This document shows positions 13,800 to 27,490 of a stretch of 64,000 nucleotides of DNA, piece after piece. The position numbers were made by a program, and so were the translations under genes. The notes beneath the pieces were generated by a model. The model was not told the DNA's origin, did not search any database, and saw nothing but the letters and a program-made list of their open reading frames with translations. The stretch covers positions 3,837,147 through 3,901,146 of the forward strand of contig VUYV01000045.1 in NCBI GenBank assembly GCA_008711295.1. The letters are read 5' to 3'. How positions within the stretch are numbered: the stretch's first letter is position 1; each line of letters opens with the position of its first letter. The stretch is from Anarhynchus alexandrinus (taxonomy: Eukaryota > Chordata > Aves > Charadriiformes > Charadriidae).

Positions 13800-16700
13800 T
13801 CAAGAGATATCATAAAGCTGTTGGATTACCATTGATAATGGTAATTCGGCCAGTCACATATCAGCTCTTCTGTTGGAAGAGTGATGAAGCTCTCTTAGTA
13901 TTAATAATTTTGTGGGACGAGCAGGGCTGGCTGTTTGAATCATTGAGGGTTGCTGGGAGAAATCCAGTAGTGTTTCCATAGGGCATACCAATGTAATTAT
14001 GGAAGTTTCTTTTGAAAATTGATAAGGTGTCAGCTATTTGTAGCTCTGCTTCACAGCAAATAAAACAATAACAAACGTTGAACAGAGTGGGTGACCTGCA
14101 TGTATCCTAATTTTCTTAGCAACTGCGTGTGGTTTTCCAGAAGACAGGCTTGTGTTTGCTTTTAGTCTGTTAGAGCTCTGGCTGATCTCAGTGCAGTTCT
14201 GAGAAGCAGCAATAAAGGGCATTTGCTATCAACCGATAGCAGTTGCTTTGGGCTTTGGCTTTTGGCTCTTGCAATGAGAGCAGCAGATCCAAGAATCACA
14301 GAACACATTGCATGGGGGAATGTTATGAAACTGTAAGTGCCTTCCTATGCTTTGATTAAAATTTTTTATAAATTAAAATGTTGAAGCATTGAGAGGGAAT
14401 AATCCTCTGACATCTGTAAGAAACAAACACTGTCTTATTGTAGAACATCCCAGTGTACGTGCACCCCATCCCAGTGGGAGACTGACTGCCAGCAGAAGAT
14501 ACTGTCTGCAAACAGATCCCTGCAGCACTGCATTGCTCTAGTATGTCTGTCTAGAATCTAGCAGTGTCTTGCTTTATTTTACTGTTCATATTGCTCTCTG
14601 TGAGGTGGATTTCTTCCTCTGAAGTGAAAATTTGTAAACATAAAAGTGCAAACTGAAGCTTGTGAGTTACACTCATAAAAAGCCACTTTACTGGTTTCCA
14701 TCAACCAAAATACCAATTTAATGTGTTTTCTGGATGTGAACTTTAGCTTCTTAAGTGTTAATCAACATAAGACATGAGGTGATAGTATTAGCTCTACAGC
14801 CTTTTTTGCTGACATCGGTTACAAGACTTCAGAAAGTACTTTGTTTCAGATGCTAATTGTAGTTAAGTAGCTAAAAAGAAATCTGATGGATTGGATATGG
14901 TATTATTTTATTGATATTTTGCCCTTAAAGGGGGGAAAAACCCATGAATCTTACTAATACTGTCTCCTACCTACTTGATAACCAGTAGAAATATCAAAAA
15001 ACTTTAATACATGCAAGATAATTAAATGGACCAGATAGGCATTGCAGACAATTCATAGCTATCTTGGAATACCAAGGGTAGAGTATCTTTCTCTACATGG
15101 ATGGAAACAGGGAAGAAGTTTTAGAGAGCTCCTAAGCCTAGTTCCAGACTTTGATCATTCTCGAGAGCAAGGGGAAGAAAATTTGGTTTTGTTAGCAGGC
15201 CCCTTAAATGCCATGTATGTGTGGGATCTTTTGGGGTTTACTTGCTTAAGGACTTTGTGTGCAGTAGGGGTGGACAGACAAGAATGCAGTATTTGGTTTA
15301 TTTGGTTATCCGTCAGTAAAATGTTGTTTACTCCCATTAGTGATAGATTTTGGATGGGTTACTGTAGGAGTGACACTGTGGGGAATATTTGGAAGATATA
15401 GCTGGCACACTACAAATCTGCCAGGTGCATTAATTTGTAAAATTACTTGTTCCTATATGATAATCGTCTTTTGGGGTTTGCATTTTTTCGAGATTATTGT
15501 GGAAGATTTATCCATTCACTGTCTGTGTTACAGTTATTTAAAGGTATATTTAACATGTTTGGAACAGTGCATACCATTTCCTTATGCTCTCTTATGGCTT
15601 TGCACTTTTATTAATGCACTGACATGTTCATCCTGAGAACATTGAGTGGGTTACTCGTCCTTCTTCTCCCAGGTAATCCTAGCAGCCTTTCTCTATTCTA
15701 CTTTGACCAGTCGCATAAGCATTATACAGCCCCTTGTATGAGAGAAATACATTACAATATGGACACAGGGAGAAATAGCAGTGACAGTAATACAGGTGTT
15801 GCTGTGATGGTCTATGGTTGTAAGTGAGACAGGATATTTACGTGTAATATCTTGTTTTATATCTTTTTAGAAAGAGATAGACTGATTTCAGGCAAATATA
15901 CAATGTTTGGGTTATATATGAAGTATAACAGATTTTTCCTCTTATTTTGTTTATACCTTACATCATTGTAATTCAACCAGCCCAATACAGAGTTGGTAGC
16001 TTGACAATCCAGAGAAGTCAGTGTCTGTATTGGGTATTATTTGAGGTTTTAGAATCACTGAGTAACTAGATTTTCTCATTTAATTTAGGCTTTTCATTCT
16101 TTTAATAGTTAGGAATAGAATTTTTGTACTCTGACATTGCAATTTGTTTGTTCATCAGCTGTCTTTGTTTCATGCTGTCATTCAGTAGAACAGTAAGTGA
16201 AAAGTAATATATCATTTTAGCTATTGGGATAGAATTTTTTTAAAACTTGATTCTTGAGTAACTTAATTTCAGAAGCTTTGTATCAGCTTTGTGAAATTCT
16301 GTATATTTTACCTTTTTGTCTAAGTAATGTTTTCTTTGTGCATCTGTCTACTACAGATCAAGTGTAATGGCTGTTTCAAGCAGATGCTGAAGTGTTGACT
16401 TCATTGCAATGTAGCTGGTATAGATAACAAGAAAGCATATAGTTTTCTCCTAGTAACCTATTGTTATTCTGTGGTCTGTGCATAATGCACAGTTAATGGA
16501 GTATTGAGCTGTTATGACGGCATTAGATACTGAAGTAGTATATGGTCTTATGTTCCTTGAATCTAAAAAGAAACTGGAATATACTGATCTTCTTAAGCTA
16601 TAGAATTGAAATCCTGAAAAAGATGTTTTCATGTAATTTGTTTTAATAGACTTTGTAAGCTCAAGGGGCCCACTGACACTGCAAGATTATGATGTTGCCT

Positions 16701-19700
16701 TGCCAAGCTGCTTACCAGAAAAAGCAGCAGAATTTTCCTTGAGCAGTTTGTAAGCAGACTTTTTCAATACAGAAAAGGAACCTTCAGTACAGATGTTTAG
16801 TTTTGTAGAGGGAATGGTCAGGGTGGATTATATGTTACCTTTTCTTTCCCTCTGATTGTTCTGTTTTTTCACCCTTTCACACAGACATACAGAAATAGCA
16901 CTTAATACAGTAAATATTAGGCTTTTGTACAGCTCTGGAGGTACTTTGTGAAGTACTTATTTAATAAAAAAATGATTGTACTAAAACAAGTTTGTTTAAA
17001 TATATAGTCATTCTAGGCATAGAAGGAAAAAAGCGACTGTATGTAAGATAGTTTTAAAATTTCAGGTAAAAATTATATTATTTATGAAATGACCTCAGAT
17101 TGCTTTTATCTTATTGTTACTTTTGGCTAGAATCTGCAAGCATGATGGAATCCTAAGGAATTTACGGTCATGTTCGAACTAAAAAAAAAGGCAACCTTTG
17201 TTCAGTATGACTTATATTTGTCAGATTTAACAGAGGCAGCCTGCTAACTAGTACATCATCTACTAAATGCAATCATATTACTTTCCCAAATCCAAGTTTT
17301 CAAAATGAAGTGGGAAATGTATGAAGCTGACATTCTTCGGTTGAGTCAGTCTTTTTCTCTGGATGTTTCAAAGAGTTTACCATCTTCATCTGAAGATCCT
17401 TGTGTTCCTTGGGAAAGGCAATAGGGTGAAACTTGGCAATGGGAAAGAAGAAAATCCAAACAATGTTTGGTTTTTTGTGTTTTGTTTTTTCTCTTGTTTA
17501 GTCGTGGAGAGCTTTAGCTTTGTGTGTATGCGAATGTATTAGCTCTGCATTAATATTTATCTAAAAGATATAGATTTAACTGTGATGATGAATCTTCCCT
17601 TTGATTGTCATGCTTTGTAGATTCTGAACCTGAGCTTTATGAAAAAAAAATAAAATCTTGTAAGCATATGTTAGGTAAAGATACTGAAAGGCAGTGCGAG
17701 ATTTGTGTTGAGGAGGAGAAATAATTGGGTCCAAGAAGTTTGAAGGTTACTGCATTTATATAACTTCCTGGGGAAAAAAAAGGAATAAAATTAATTATGG
17801 GACTAGCTAGGGAGTAGTGAGAATATTACTTTTGCTGTAAAACCCCCATAAACTTACAAAATATGTTTACCTTCTTGGTGAAACCTGAATGTTTGTTCAC
17901 TGGAAGAGCATTTTCATAACTTTGTAGAGATTATAGTTAAAAGCAAGCACTATCTGGTAGCCGTACAGAGCTAAATGAATTGCACAAAGTCTGGCTATCT
18001 TGGGATGTTACCATGTTAAAAAATAGATATATCAATACAATATAAAATTAATAAGTTTTATATTAAAAATTATACCTTTTGAAGGCTGGCTTTTTGCAGT
18101 TTGACAAAGCTGAATGGGAAGAATTGGCATCTCAACTAAATTTTTAGTTATTTATAGAAATTAATTTTATAAACAAAATTTGAGTAGTCTCTTTTTTACA
18201 TTTATAGCATTAAAGTGAAATGTTCAGAATTCCTACTTAAAATAACTCATGTTTCTCCTTGAATATACTTATTTCTAAAAATCTTCTTCTGTTCATTCAT
18301 TTTCATCTGTGATCATTTTAATATATATTTTTTATTGTAATTATGAAAGTAGAAGACACAGTCATTGATAGCTGTCCTTCCACTGAATATCTCTGTAATG
18401 AGCAATTTTTACCTATTATGGACTTCTCACTAGAACGGTTGTAGTGTCACAGTCATGCAAGAAGAACGATAGAGCTGTTTGTGAAAATAGCATACTGCTG
18501 TTTCTTATCCCCACTTCAACATTTTATATTTTATCTACCTAAATATTTCATACATCTAGCAGGAGCATCTGGCCAGGATGAAGAGAGAATCATAATTGTG
18601 AAGACCTCTACAAAGTAACATACTTGGACACAAGATTGTTGTGCTAATTTGCTTAGGTGCAGATCTGCCTTCCTGCCTTCAGCTTACCCACCAGAACATG
18701 ACTGTGCGTAGAGGGTGCCTGCTTCCCGCTGGCCTCCTTGCCTCTGTCTGCGCAGGTGACCAGTCAGCATTTGGCATATTAATGCAGACAGAGCAGCTTG
18801 AAAACATCATTCACCTAACTGGGCACATACGTATGCAGCTATTATCTCATGCCCTCCAATTCTTGCTAGTGAAACAACTCACTTCTGTACAGAAGTCTTT
18901 CCTTTGCTGCAAGCATTCATTTAAGGCTCCTGGCTTTTACAAAGGCCTCTTCAGTGACTGTTGCTTGTCAAGGTTGCCTCTAAAGCAACCACTCTTTGAG
19001 TCTGTCTGTCTGTCTGTCTTCATATTATATTCCTATTTTAACCCAGAGACCTTGGCACAACCTTAGAGAACCTTGAGGAAAAAAACATTTGAAGCAAAAG
19101 GGGACAGGTATGGGGAGGAGATGAAGCTGTTCCTTAGCTTTGCATCTCTCTATTGTGAGGGCAGGAGTATCCCTCCTCTGCATTTAGACCTCTAAGCAGT
19201 GGTTGTGAAGTGGATGGAAGTCCTCCAACACAGACTGAAATCTTCAGTTAGGACACATTTGAGGGACAGTCAGGACTAGAGTTAAGTTCTTGATCCCAAA
19301 ACCAAAGACTGAGAAACGAGAGTTCTTTGAAAACTGCAACTCCTGTCTTTTTGTATTTAAAAGAAAATTAAAAAAATCCAACCCGTTGAAGGTTTCCTGT
19401 GTGAGAAGTCTCTTGCTTCACAGCTCTAGCCGAGGAGCAGCCTGTGGTGAGCAAAAGGCTGTGCGGTGGGAAGCTCACACCCACAATCCACTTCACACCT
19501 GTGATGCATCTTGCAGGCATCACCAGGAGCTCCCTCCCGGCAGGCTGACGCAGTGTCCTTCCCTGCTGCAACACGCTGCACTGAAACTGCTCCGCAGTGA
19601 TTATCAGGTTTCTGATTGAAATGTGTCTTGCTGTCCAACAGAAATAATTCTTGTTTATGAGGCTCTTTTGAATTTTAAAAACTGGTGGCTTCTGTTATTT

Positions 19701-20399
19701 CCTCCCTTCATCTCCCCCTCCTTTTTTTTTTATTTTTATTTTTTGTTTCCAGTGTTGCAGTGCATGTGTCACATACAAAGGTGTATTGGGATTTTGGGGG
19801 AGGATATCAAAACTTCAATGTATGTTCATAGGAAAGTATTCAAAGAGCCTGTGGGCAGATATTGGAGATAATTAGGAACTAGCTGGAACTGCTGCAGGCT
19901 CAAGGGATGTTTGTAGACTGCAGAACATTCCTACGGGAAAGAAATTGCTCTGTAATTACAGTCAAGGTCAGTGCAGTCAGTTCAATGGGAAAGAGATGGT
20001 AAGAGCCGGGGCTCCCTCCCTTGAAGAACTTTGAATGTCATTAACAAGACACAGTTGTTACCACTTTATAAGTAAATGTCCCCTGAAGTATACATTGTGT
20101 AAGTGTTCTCTCTGCTGCAAGGATTGTAGCCCTTTCTTGAGAGAGAAGATTGACACTGGTAAATGAAAGGAATTTCTTGGTCGCGCTTCACATTTCTTTT
20201 AATCTTTAAAGATTTTGGATGTGTGTTTCCGTGGTGTACATCTCCAGTTTGTTTAAAAGGCTAACATGTTATTTGTACGTTTTTCTTTTCTGAAATAAGT
20301 CTTTCAACATCTGTCTAAAGCATTTCAGCCCACTTCCATTTATTTGAAAGTGAGGGATATTTTCATAGCTGATGGGTAGCCTTGGCTCCAGGACGTTGT
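13800..20399. other. Non-coding DNA, nothing firmly recognised
   Basis: AT-rich sequence. Overlapping open frames at 15042-15401 and 15340-15636, and one at 18641-19066, have no recognised domain. A more GC-rich patch at about 19390-19610 has open frames on both strands, as expected from composition. A TCTG tetranucleotide run lies at 19001-19019. Confidence 0.55.
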
Positions 20400-21150
20400 G
20401 GTAGCCATCTTAAATGCATCTTCAAGGGACAAACTTTGCTTCCGTTCCTTCTGAGGGCAAACCCTTAAGTTCAAAAGTACTCTGTGCCCAAAATTTGTCA
20501 TCAGAAGCCTTCAAGTGGCAATACTAGTTGCAAGTACTCCTCCCTTCTGTTTCTCACTTGTGCTGTGCAGCTTCACCTTCTCCATTTCGCCAGTGCAGCT
20601 GAATGTGGGACTGCACTGGGACCGTGTCAGGGATTGATTCAACTTAAAAAAGAAAAAGCTTTTGAACACACTTCAAACGGATTGAAATCTAGGTTGCTGT
20701 GGTACCATACCTCCCGCCCCCTTTCTTACATTGGCTGTAGTGCTGCTGCACGTGCATGGTGAGCTCACTAAGGGAAGCTCCCTTGAAATCAATTGTGCTG
20801 GTTTTGGAGGGTGTTTTTAGCGAGATCGGCTTCCTGAACTGCACGATTGGAAGAGTGCTGCTGCTTGTGTTAGAAGAGGCTGGAGGAGTATGACTTGTCA
20901 CAAGGGAAGCTGAGAGTGCGGCTGAATCTAGCAAACCAGATTTGTGTTGGTTAAGCTGTTGTGAAATTTAATTTCTGAAAATTTTAATTGGATCATTTCT
21001 CTGATGTAGTTCAGAGTGTAGCACCTTGAATGACCATCGTGGCTTAAGTGAAGGGCATGTTGTGCTGGGCTAGGCGTTGAGAAAGAAGCGATCAGAGCTG
21101 CAGGAGCAGAAAAATCTTCCGTTTGTCTTGCAGCCGAATACTTTGTATTG
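20400..21150 (-). other. Coding-like minus-strand segment, identity unknown; possible old retrocopy
   Basis: On the minus strand one frame is open for about 66 codons (about 21125 down to 20925), and a second, overlapping it, for about 90 codons (about 20960 to 20689). The second carries a Ser/Thr/Pro-rich stretch (TSHTPPASSNTSSST) and then a more complex stretch (SELTMHVQQHYSQC). Composition looks more like protein than the surrounding intron does, but I do not recognise the family, and the two frames would need a frameshift to join. Local GC is higher than nearby, which lengthens chance open frames. It could equally be unique non-coding DNA. Confidence 0.25.
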
Positions 21151-24100
21151 TAAAGTCTAGCCTTCAGTTATTTTTCTGGTTTGCTTCCCTGCCATATAAG
21201 CATAACAGATCTAGCATTATTTGACTCAGAAATTTCCCATGAGCGTGTTTGACCAGTAACTGACTAAAGGGTCTTGCAGCAGTGCTTTCACAAGTGGAGA
21301 TAATATTTATTCACCTAAAGTATACAGTTTCTAAAGAAAGTTTTTTAAAAAAGCAAACCAAACAAAAAAATATACCTAAGTTAGGTATTCTTTCTTGCAT
21401 GTTTTGGTCGGTTCTGTTTAGCTCAAATATCCTTAGTTTTGGGTCTGAGTCTGTTATGCAGTGCTTTTATCTTATCTAAGTTCTTTTCCCTGTGAACAGC
21501 ATAACTGTTTACCTCACTTCCTTTCCTCCATGGGCGGGGTTTTTAACAATTTACTGTATTTCATGTCTTCAGGCCTCCACCTTTTGGAGAATGTGTATAA
21601 ATTTGGCAACTCACAATTAATAGCTTCTAACAGTTTGCTTAAGGACCCTTGGTGTTTTTCATGAAAATATTTTTCCTGAAGACATTTTAAAATTTGTTTC
21701 TTGCTTGTTCTTCTTAACTGTATTTTTTAATTTAACTCCTATTTAATCTGGTGGTGTAGCATCAAGCATTGACAGTGGAGTATATATAATATAGAAATAT
21801 TCTAGAAATAATACAAATATTTCCGTTATTTTTCATATAAGACAGCTATACATGAAAAAAGATCTTGCACTTTAAAAAATGCATACAGCATGCATATATT
21901 CCCTTATTACAAGAACCCAGGAGGGTCATTCAGCACATCAGAAATGCCAATCAGCTACTACTATTTATTATTTTCACTTCTCTGAGAGTGTAATTTGGTG
22001 GAGGAGATGGTTGTAAATTTATCGGAGTATTGCATCCAAGTAAATTTAGTCAATACTCACATGAATGTCTGCTGAACAGTCACTAATACAAGCTTCACTT
22101 CTCTCAATATGCCAATAAATACTTTTTCTGTCAGTTTTATTTGCTTAACAATATAAAAGTGCATATAACTAACATTACAGTGTATGTATTAAGGGGCTGG
22201 CAGTTATTATTACAGTGCCTGGCATTCTACCTTTGCTACTTATTTGCTTCTGTGCAGCTATGCCAGGATTTACAGATCACTTTACATCTCTGATTAGCAC
22301 AACTGTCTTGCCCAGGCTATGCATCTGTCCCTGAGCAAGGGAATTGCTTCTAGAATTACCCAAGGACAAAGATTGTGGAGAGAAAACTAAGAACAAACAG
22401 AACAAAAATGAAGCATCTCCTAATTTCTTTTTCCTCTCCACTCTTCCTTAATTTTTCTAGCGGTGAAGAACATTGTCACAACCACTTGTTAGCTTTATTG
22501 GTATTTGTTTAGAATCAGGTCCTCCAAATTGATTTTGTATTGTTGTGTAATATGAAAGAAAAGTGTTAACCTCAATGACTTATACCACAATGGAAAGTGA
22601 ATAAAGCAAAGATAGTTAGAAGAGATGAGTGAAAGAAGAGGAAAACCAGTACTTATTCAGGTCAAAATTACATTTTCTCCCTATGGAATTGGCCCTTCTT
22701 TAATGGAAAAAAAAAAAAAAATCCTTTTACCTCCAAACCAGTTATCTTTTCTTGTGTGCACTTCAGCCTTTTAGGAATTGAGTAGTTAATTTTGTTAAAT
22801 CATTTTCTTTCCTTTTGGATAGGATTACTTAATAATTTATGTTACTTTGTAAGTTGGACTAAATAAACACAAAAATGTATCATCTTGCCAGCTTCTAGTT
22901 CTATAGTATTTTGCCTGTAATATAGTGGCTGTATTACAGAGTGTGCCAATTTTGTAGTATAGTTTTCAGCAGTAACCTTGAAGGTTACTCCCACAGTCAC
23001 CATTTGATAGCTGGTGGTATCATCTGCCATCGGCTTTTGCAGAACCAGTTGTGGTTTGATCCTTCAGAACTAAATGCAAGTTTGTGGTCTCATATTTTTT
23101 ATAGTATCTTGCTGTCTTTATGGATGCTGGTGTATAGTTTTTCCTTCTTAGACTATAAAGGGAGGGAAGACTGCAGTTTCCTTTGACCTCGTGCAGGTTT
23201 GGCAGGAAGGAAATCTGGTTAGGCTCAAAAATCCTGAAATCTGGTAGCCTGACTTTTCAAAGACTCTGTAGCTAATGTTTCTTTCCATAAGATGTCTGGG
23301 AAGTCAGAATCTTCAAAATGCAGGCTGTGAGTCCTTTTTTGTTTTGGTTTGGTTTTTTGAAGGTAATAATTTAGAAATAGTGTCTACTCACATGAATTTT
23401 CCTTCTCTGCTTTTCTTCCCCTCCCAGTCTCCTTTTATCCTCACCTTCAGATACTTTGCTCTGGAGCCTTGAAGAGTGGGGTTTTTGAATAAACATAAAA
23501 TGCAGAAGAGCTTGCAGCAGTATTGGTACACTTGACTGTGCATGACTTCTTTCTGTCAACAAGAGAGAGACACCTCAATGAAAGATGCATGAGAACAAGC
23601 AAATATTTTTCTGGTTGTCCAACTGTGGCTTAACACTTACACTTTATATAAGTTAATGGAAACAATTAGGAGATAAACATGTTGAGTTAAATATTGACAC
23701 TAAAATATGGGAGCTGCTGTTAATAAGCTTATTTTTTAAAAATTAATACCTAAATTTATTTCTATAATGTGGAAACATAACTTGTTGCTGGTTTTGCATT
23801 CGAGAAGAGCTATGCTTTCAAAGAAAAATCAAATAAAATACTTGTGGATCCTTCCTTCCTGTGTCACAGGCCTAATATATTTTTGTTTCATTAGGTATCT
23901 GTACTTAAGAAATGTTTTACATCACTGGGCTTAGACTCAAAACAATATTAGAGGATGAGTTCAAGTACCATCTCCCTTTGTTAATGGAAGAATCCAGAGC
24001 AAAGATATTTTCAGCTACCCTTTAAGTGAGAGTAAAAGTGGGTAACTGCTATTTGTTGATGTTTAGTGTCCTAGTAGTGCTAGAAATAATTTACCAGCAA

Positions 24101-25764
24101 AAGTAAATCTTTTTTCAGAATCCAGTGTATTTCTACGTTAGGCTTTTGTCCTGCCCTGAAAGAAAAGATGCATAAAGTAAATTGTGAAAAATTTAATTTG
24201 TAAAAAATCTGCAGTTAAAAATTTAGTTTGGATGAGTTTCATCTGGAAGGCCAAGTTGTCTTTATATGGGGAGCCCAAACTGAATTCAGACTAGTTGTAA
24301 GATCATGCAAGTAACACCTAGCTCTTCTGTAATGCTTTTTGTCCTTAGCTTTTATGCATGCTTTACAATAGAGGTAATAACCATTACCCTTGTGTTTCAA
24401 GGTGAGGAAAAAGAAGGCAAAAAGCTTGATTTAAACATGTGAAAAGGAGCAGAACTGTGGCACTGCTGTAATGGCAGAAGAAGGGGGGTGTGTGTCTAAA
24501 TTAGTTAAAAGTTAAAAAGTTAAAGTATTTTTTTGTCTCGTGTACTGAACATAAGTACAACATAAAGGAAGTGTTGACCCTCAGTGATTTAAAGGTAAAG
24601 TATTCTCGTAGGGTGCATTGTATTGAGAGAGAGATATTTGAATAATGACTGACTTTATTCCTTTTGTAGTTATTTTAGATTTTCATCTCTCCCTGTCCAG
24701 TATTCTTAAGGCAGTTAGGATATTTTTAAGAGGAGAAGCCTTTGGTTTGTCTGGTCTTGAAAGTGACGGTAAATGGGACTCACATGAGAGAAGGTTATTG
24801 GCCAAGACACAGAAGAGTCCTTTTCTCAAGTTGTTAATTTTATATGCAGTGAAGAAAGACAGAAATTGCATATGAATTTTGTGCAAAGCCACTGTATCTA
24901 TAGTTGTCTGTATTTTAAAATCTACTTGTAAAGTCATGGTACTTATGCAGTTCAAACAATTCTGTTTAATGTTTAACTCACGCTGCTCTAACTGATGTTT
25001 CAGAGACTTCTGTTTTCTCAGTAAAGCATTTTTTTTTGTTTTGGTTTGGTTTTTTTTTTCTGTAGAATTAGTAAAGGCTTGCATTGTAATAGACATGCTG
25101 CTAATGTAAAATGTCAACTGTTGAATGCAAATGTTTGTTAGGAAGACCCCAGCGTGTATGGAAATAATAGCGCTGATCCTTGAGAGGATCAAGTTTGCTT
25201 ATGGGATAAGCACAGAAATTCTTCTTCAAACCATTGTGTTCAGAAAGTTTTTCTGATTTTTTCTTTATATAAACTTCTTCAGACTGTAATTGAGAAGCAC
25301 CATAAATCTGTAAAGTCTAGGTGACATTTCTCGTATCCTCATCATGCTATGATGAAAAAAACTGGTAGTAGCCTTTCTTTTTAAATCTTTGGTTAGTTGT
25401 AATGCTGAAAAGTTCTGGTAGTGACTCACCAAATCTCATGGACAGTGTTCCTGATAAGCGTGCTAGCTGAATAGTGTTGTAAACTACTTTATGATCTTGC
25501 CTTTGTATCTATACATTTGTTTTCTTATTTTTTTCTCTCCTTTAAAAATTCTTGTTGGTACATCTATGCCAGACTGAAAAAAGTGCTTAATTACTCGAAA
25601 TGTGAGGTTAGTACAGTACCGTATATAATATAGACAAGACCAATTTTATAGCTCTGATGAATGTCATGAATGCAATTCTTAATTTAAATGATCTCTTTTT
25701 AGCAGTAACTGTATACATGCAATAATTGTGCATATGTGTGCACTTCAGATACAACTTCTGGAAT
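21151..25764. other. Non-coding DNA, nothing firmly recognised
   Basis: The longest open frame outside repeats, 169 codons on the minus strand at 24683-25192, contains low-complexity Lys/Asn/Gln runs and no known domain. T/G tracts occur near 23340 and 25030, and an A run near 22710. Confidence 0.6.
24310..24470 (+). repeat. Possible ancient L2/L3-type LINE 3' relic
   Basis: GCTTTACAATAGAGGTAATA near 24360, followed by an ATTACCC segment and then AGGTGAGGAAAAAGAAGGC, is laid out like old L2/L3 LINE tails (GCTTTACAA, CATTATCCCCATTTTACAG, GAAACTGAGGC). Weak. Confidence 0.3.
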
Positions 25765-25845
25765 ATCATAGAATGGTTTAGGTTGGAAGGGACATTAAAG
25801 ATCATCTAGTTCCAACCTGTCTGCCATGGGCAGGGACACCTCCCA

Positions 25846-27211
25846 CTAGACCAGGTTACTCAAAGCCCCATCTAACCTGGCCTTGAACAGTTCCAGGGAT
25901 GGGGCCTCCCCAGCTTCCCTGGGCAGTCTGTTCCAGTGCCTCACCACCCCCAGAGTGAAAAATTTCTTCCTAATATCTAATCTAAATCTACAGTCTTCCA
26001 GTTTGGTGTCATTCCCCCTCATCCTATCACTACATGCCGTTGTAAAAAGTCCCTCTCCAGCTTTCTTGTAGGCCCCCTTCAGATACTGGAAGGCCACTAT
26101 AAGGTCTCCCCAGAGCCTTCTCTTCTCCAGGCTGAACAACCCCAACTCTCTCAGCCTGTCTTCATAGGAGAGGTGCTCCAGCCCTCTGACCAAATTCATT
26201 GCCCTCTTCTGGACCCAGTCCAATAGGTCCATGTCCTTCTTATGTTGGGAGCCCCAGAGCTCGACACAATATTCCACGTGGAGTCTCACGAGAGTAGAGT
26301 AGAGGGGAAGAATCACCTCCCTCGCCCTGCTGGCCATACTTCTTTTGATGCAGCCTGGCATAGGGTTAGCTTTCTGGGCTGCGAGTGCACATTGCCAGGT
26401 CATGTTCAGCTTCTCATCAACCAACAACCCCAAGTCCTTCTCCTCAGGGCTGCTCTCAATCCATTCTCCGCCCAGCCTGTATCTGTGCTTGGGATTGCTG
26501 CAACCCAGGTGCAGGACCTTGCACTTGGCCTTGTTGAACTTCATGAGGTTCATACAGGCACATCTCTCCAGCCTTTCCAGGTCCTTCCTCATGGCATCCC
26601 TTCCCTCCAGTGTGTCGACTGCTTCGCAGAGCTTGGTGTCATCGGCAAGCTTGCTGAGGGTGCACTCCATCCCACTGTCCATGTCAGCAACAAAGATGTT
26701 AAACAGCACCAGTCCCGGTATTGACCCCTGAAGAACACCACTTGTCACTGCTCGCCTCTTGGACATTGAGCTGTTGACCACAACTCTTTGAATGCGACCA
26801 TCCAGCCAGTTCCTTATTCACCGAGTCGTCCATCCGTCAAATCCATGTCTCTCCAATTTTGAGGCAAGGATGTCATGCGGAACGGTGTCAGGTGCTTTGC
26901 ACAACTCCAGGTAGATGACATCTGTTGCTCTCCCCTGATCCACCAACACTGTAACTCCATCATAGAAGGCCACCTAATTTGTTCAGACATGATTTGACCT
27001 TAGTGAAGCCATGTTGGCTGTCACTGGTCAGCTCCTTATTTTCCATGTGCCTTAGCAGAGTTTCCAGGAGGATCTGTTCCATGATCTTGCCAGGCACAGA
27101 GGTGAGACTGACCAGCCTGTAGTTCCCTGGGTCTTCCTTATTTCCCTTTTTGAAAATAGGGGTTATGTTTTCCCTTTTCCAGTCAGCAGGAACTTCACTG
27201 GACTGCCACAA
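25846..27211 (-). pseudogene. CR1 ORF2 remnant (reverse transcriptase and C-terminus)
   Basis: ORF2 normally encodes an endonuclease and reverse transcriptase. The 936 bases at 25846-26781 are open for 311 codons, include the LADDTK form of the catalytic box, and end in SNLV plus stop. Upstream, 26960-27211 reads [20 protein letters not shown] and the GFTKVKSCL region. Between them a TGA (26818-26820) interrupts TTR*IRNWLD, and motif A reads LELCKAPDT, where CR1 normally has LDxxKAFDT, so the catalytic Asp is Glu here. The copy is therefore inactive despite its long open frame. Confidence 0.88.
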
Positions 27212-27325
27212 CTTCTCAAATATGATGGATAGTGGCTTGGCTCAGGACCCAGGGATGTATCTCATCAGGTCCCATGGACTTGTGCATCTTCAGGTTCCTT
27301 AGATGGTCTTGAACCTGGTCTTCTC

Positions 27326-27490
27326 CTACAATGGGTGGTACCTCATTCTTCCAGTCCCAGCCTTTGCTTTCTGCAACTTGGGCAGTGTGGTTAGAGCCCT
27401 TCCTAGTGAAGACTGAGGAAAGAAGTCACTGAGTATCTCGGCTTTCTCCATGTCCTTGGAATATTCTGGACAGCCTTTTGCTTGGTCTCT
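27326..27490 (-). pseudogene. CR1 ORF2 remnant between endonuclease and RT
   Basis: The minus strand reads DMEKAEILSDFF, the CR1 segment that precedes the RT domain, with frame damage either side. The open frame continues to 27553, but CR1 similarity fades beyond about 27490. Confidence 0.7.

Larger units (their letters stand above)
25765..27490 (-). mobile_element. CR1 LINE, 5'-truncated, about 1.7 kb
   Basis: The 3' end lies at 25765, where CATAGAATGG is the complement of the CR1 tail. Moving up, it holds the C-terminal half of ORF2 and most of the reverse transcriptase. Homology fades around 27490. The subfamily resembles the fragment at 62613-63140: both carry [10 protein letters not shown] or its DNA equivalent. 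CR1 copies are typically 5'-truncated and lack poly-A, which fits. Confidence 0.93.

Noticed and set aside
14290..14330. AGAATCACAGAAC resembling a CR1 tail complement
   Set aside because: The following bases do not continue as CR1 3' UTR.
15042..15636. Overlapping 119- and 98-codon plus-strand frames suggesting a retroviral remnant
   Set aside because: The readings are hydrophobic and T-driven; no retroviral motif, LTR or primer-binding site could be found.
18641..19066. 141-codon plus-strand open frame
   Set aside because: Tail made of a TCTG repeat and no known domain.
19368..19638. GC-richer patch as a possible TULP4 promoter or CpG island
   Set aside because: Few CpG dinucleotides and no clustered promoter motifs.
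24683..25192. 169-codon minus-strand open frame
   Set aside because: Low-complexity Lys/Asn/Gln segments, no known domain and no splice context; expected by chance in 64 kb of AT-rich DNA.
26242..26731. Plus-strand frames of 160 and 128 codons
   Set aside because: They are antisense shadows of the CR1 ORF2 on the minus strand.
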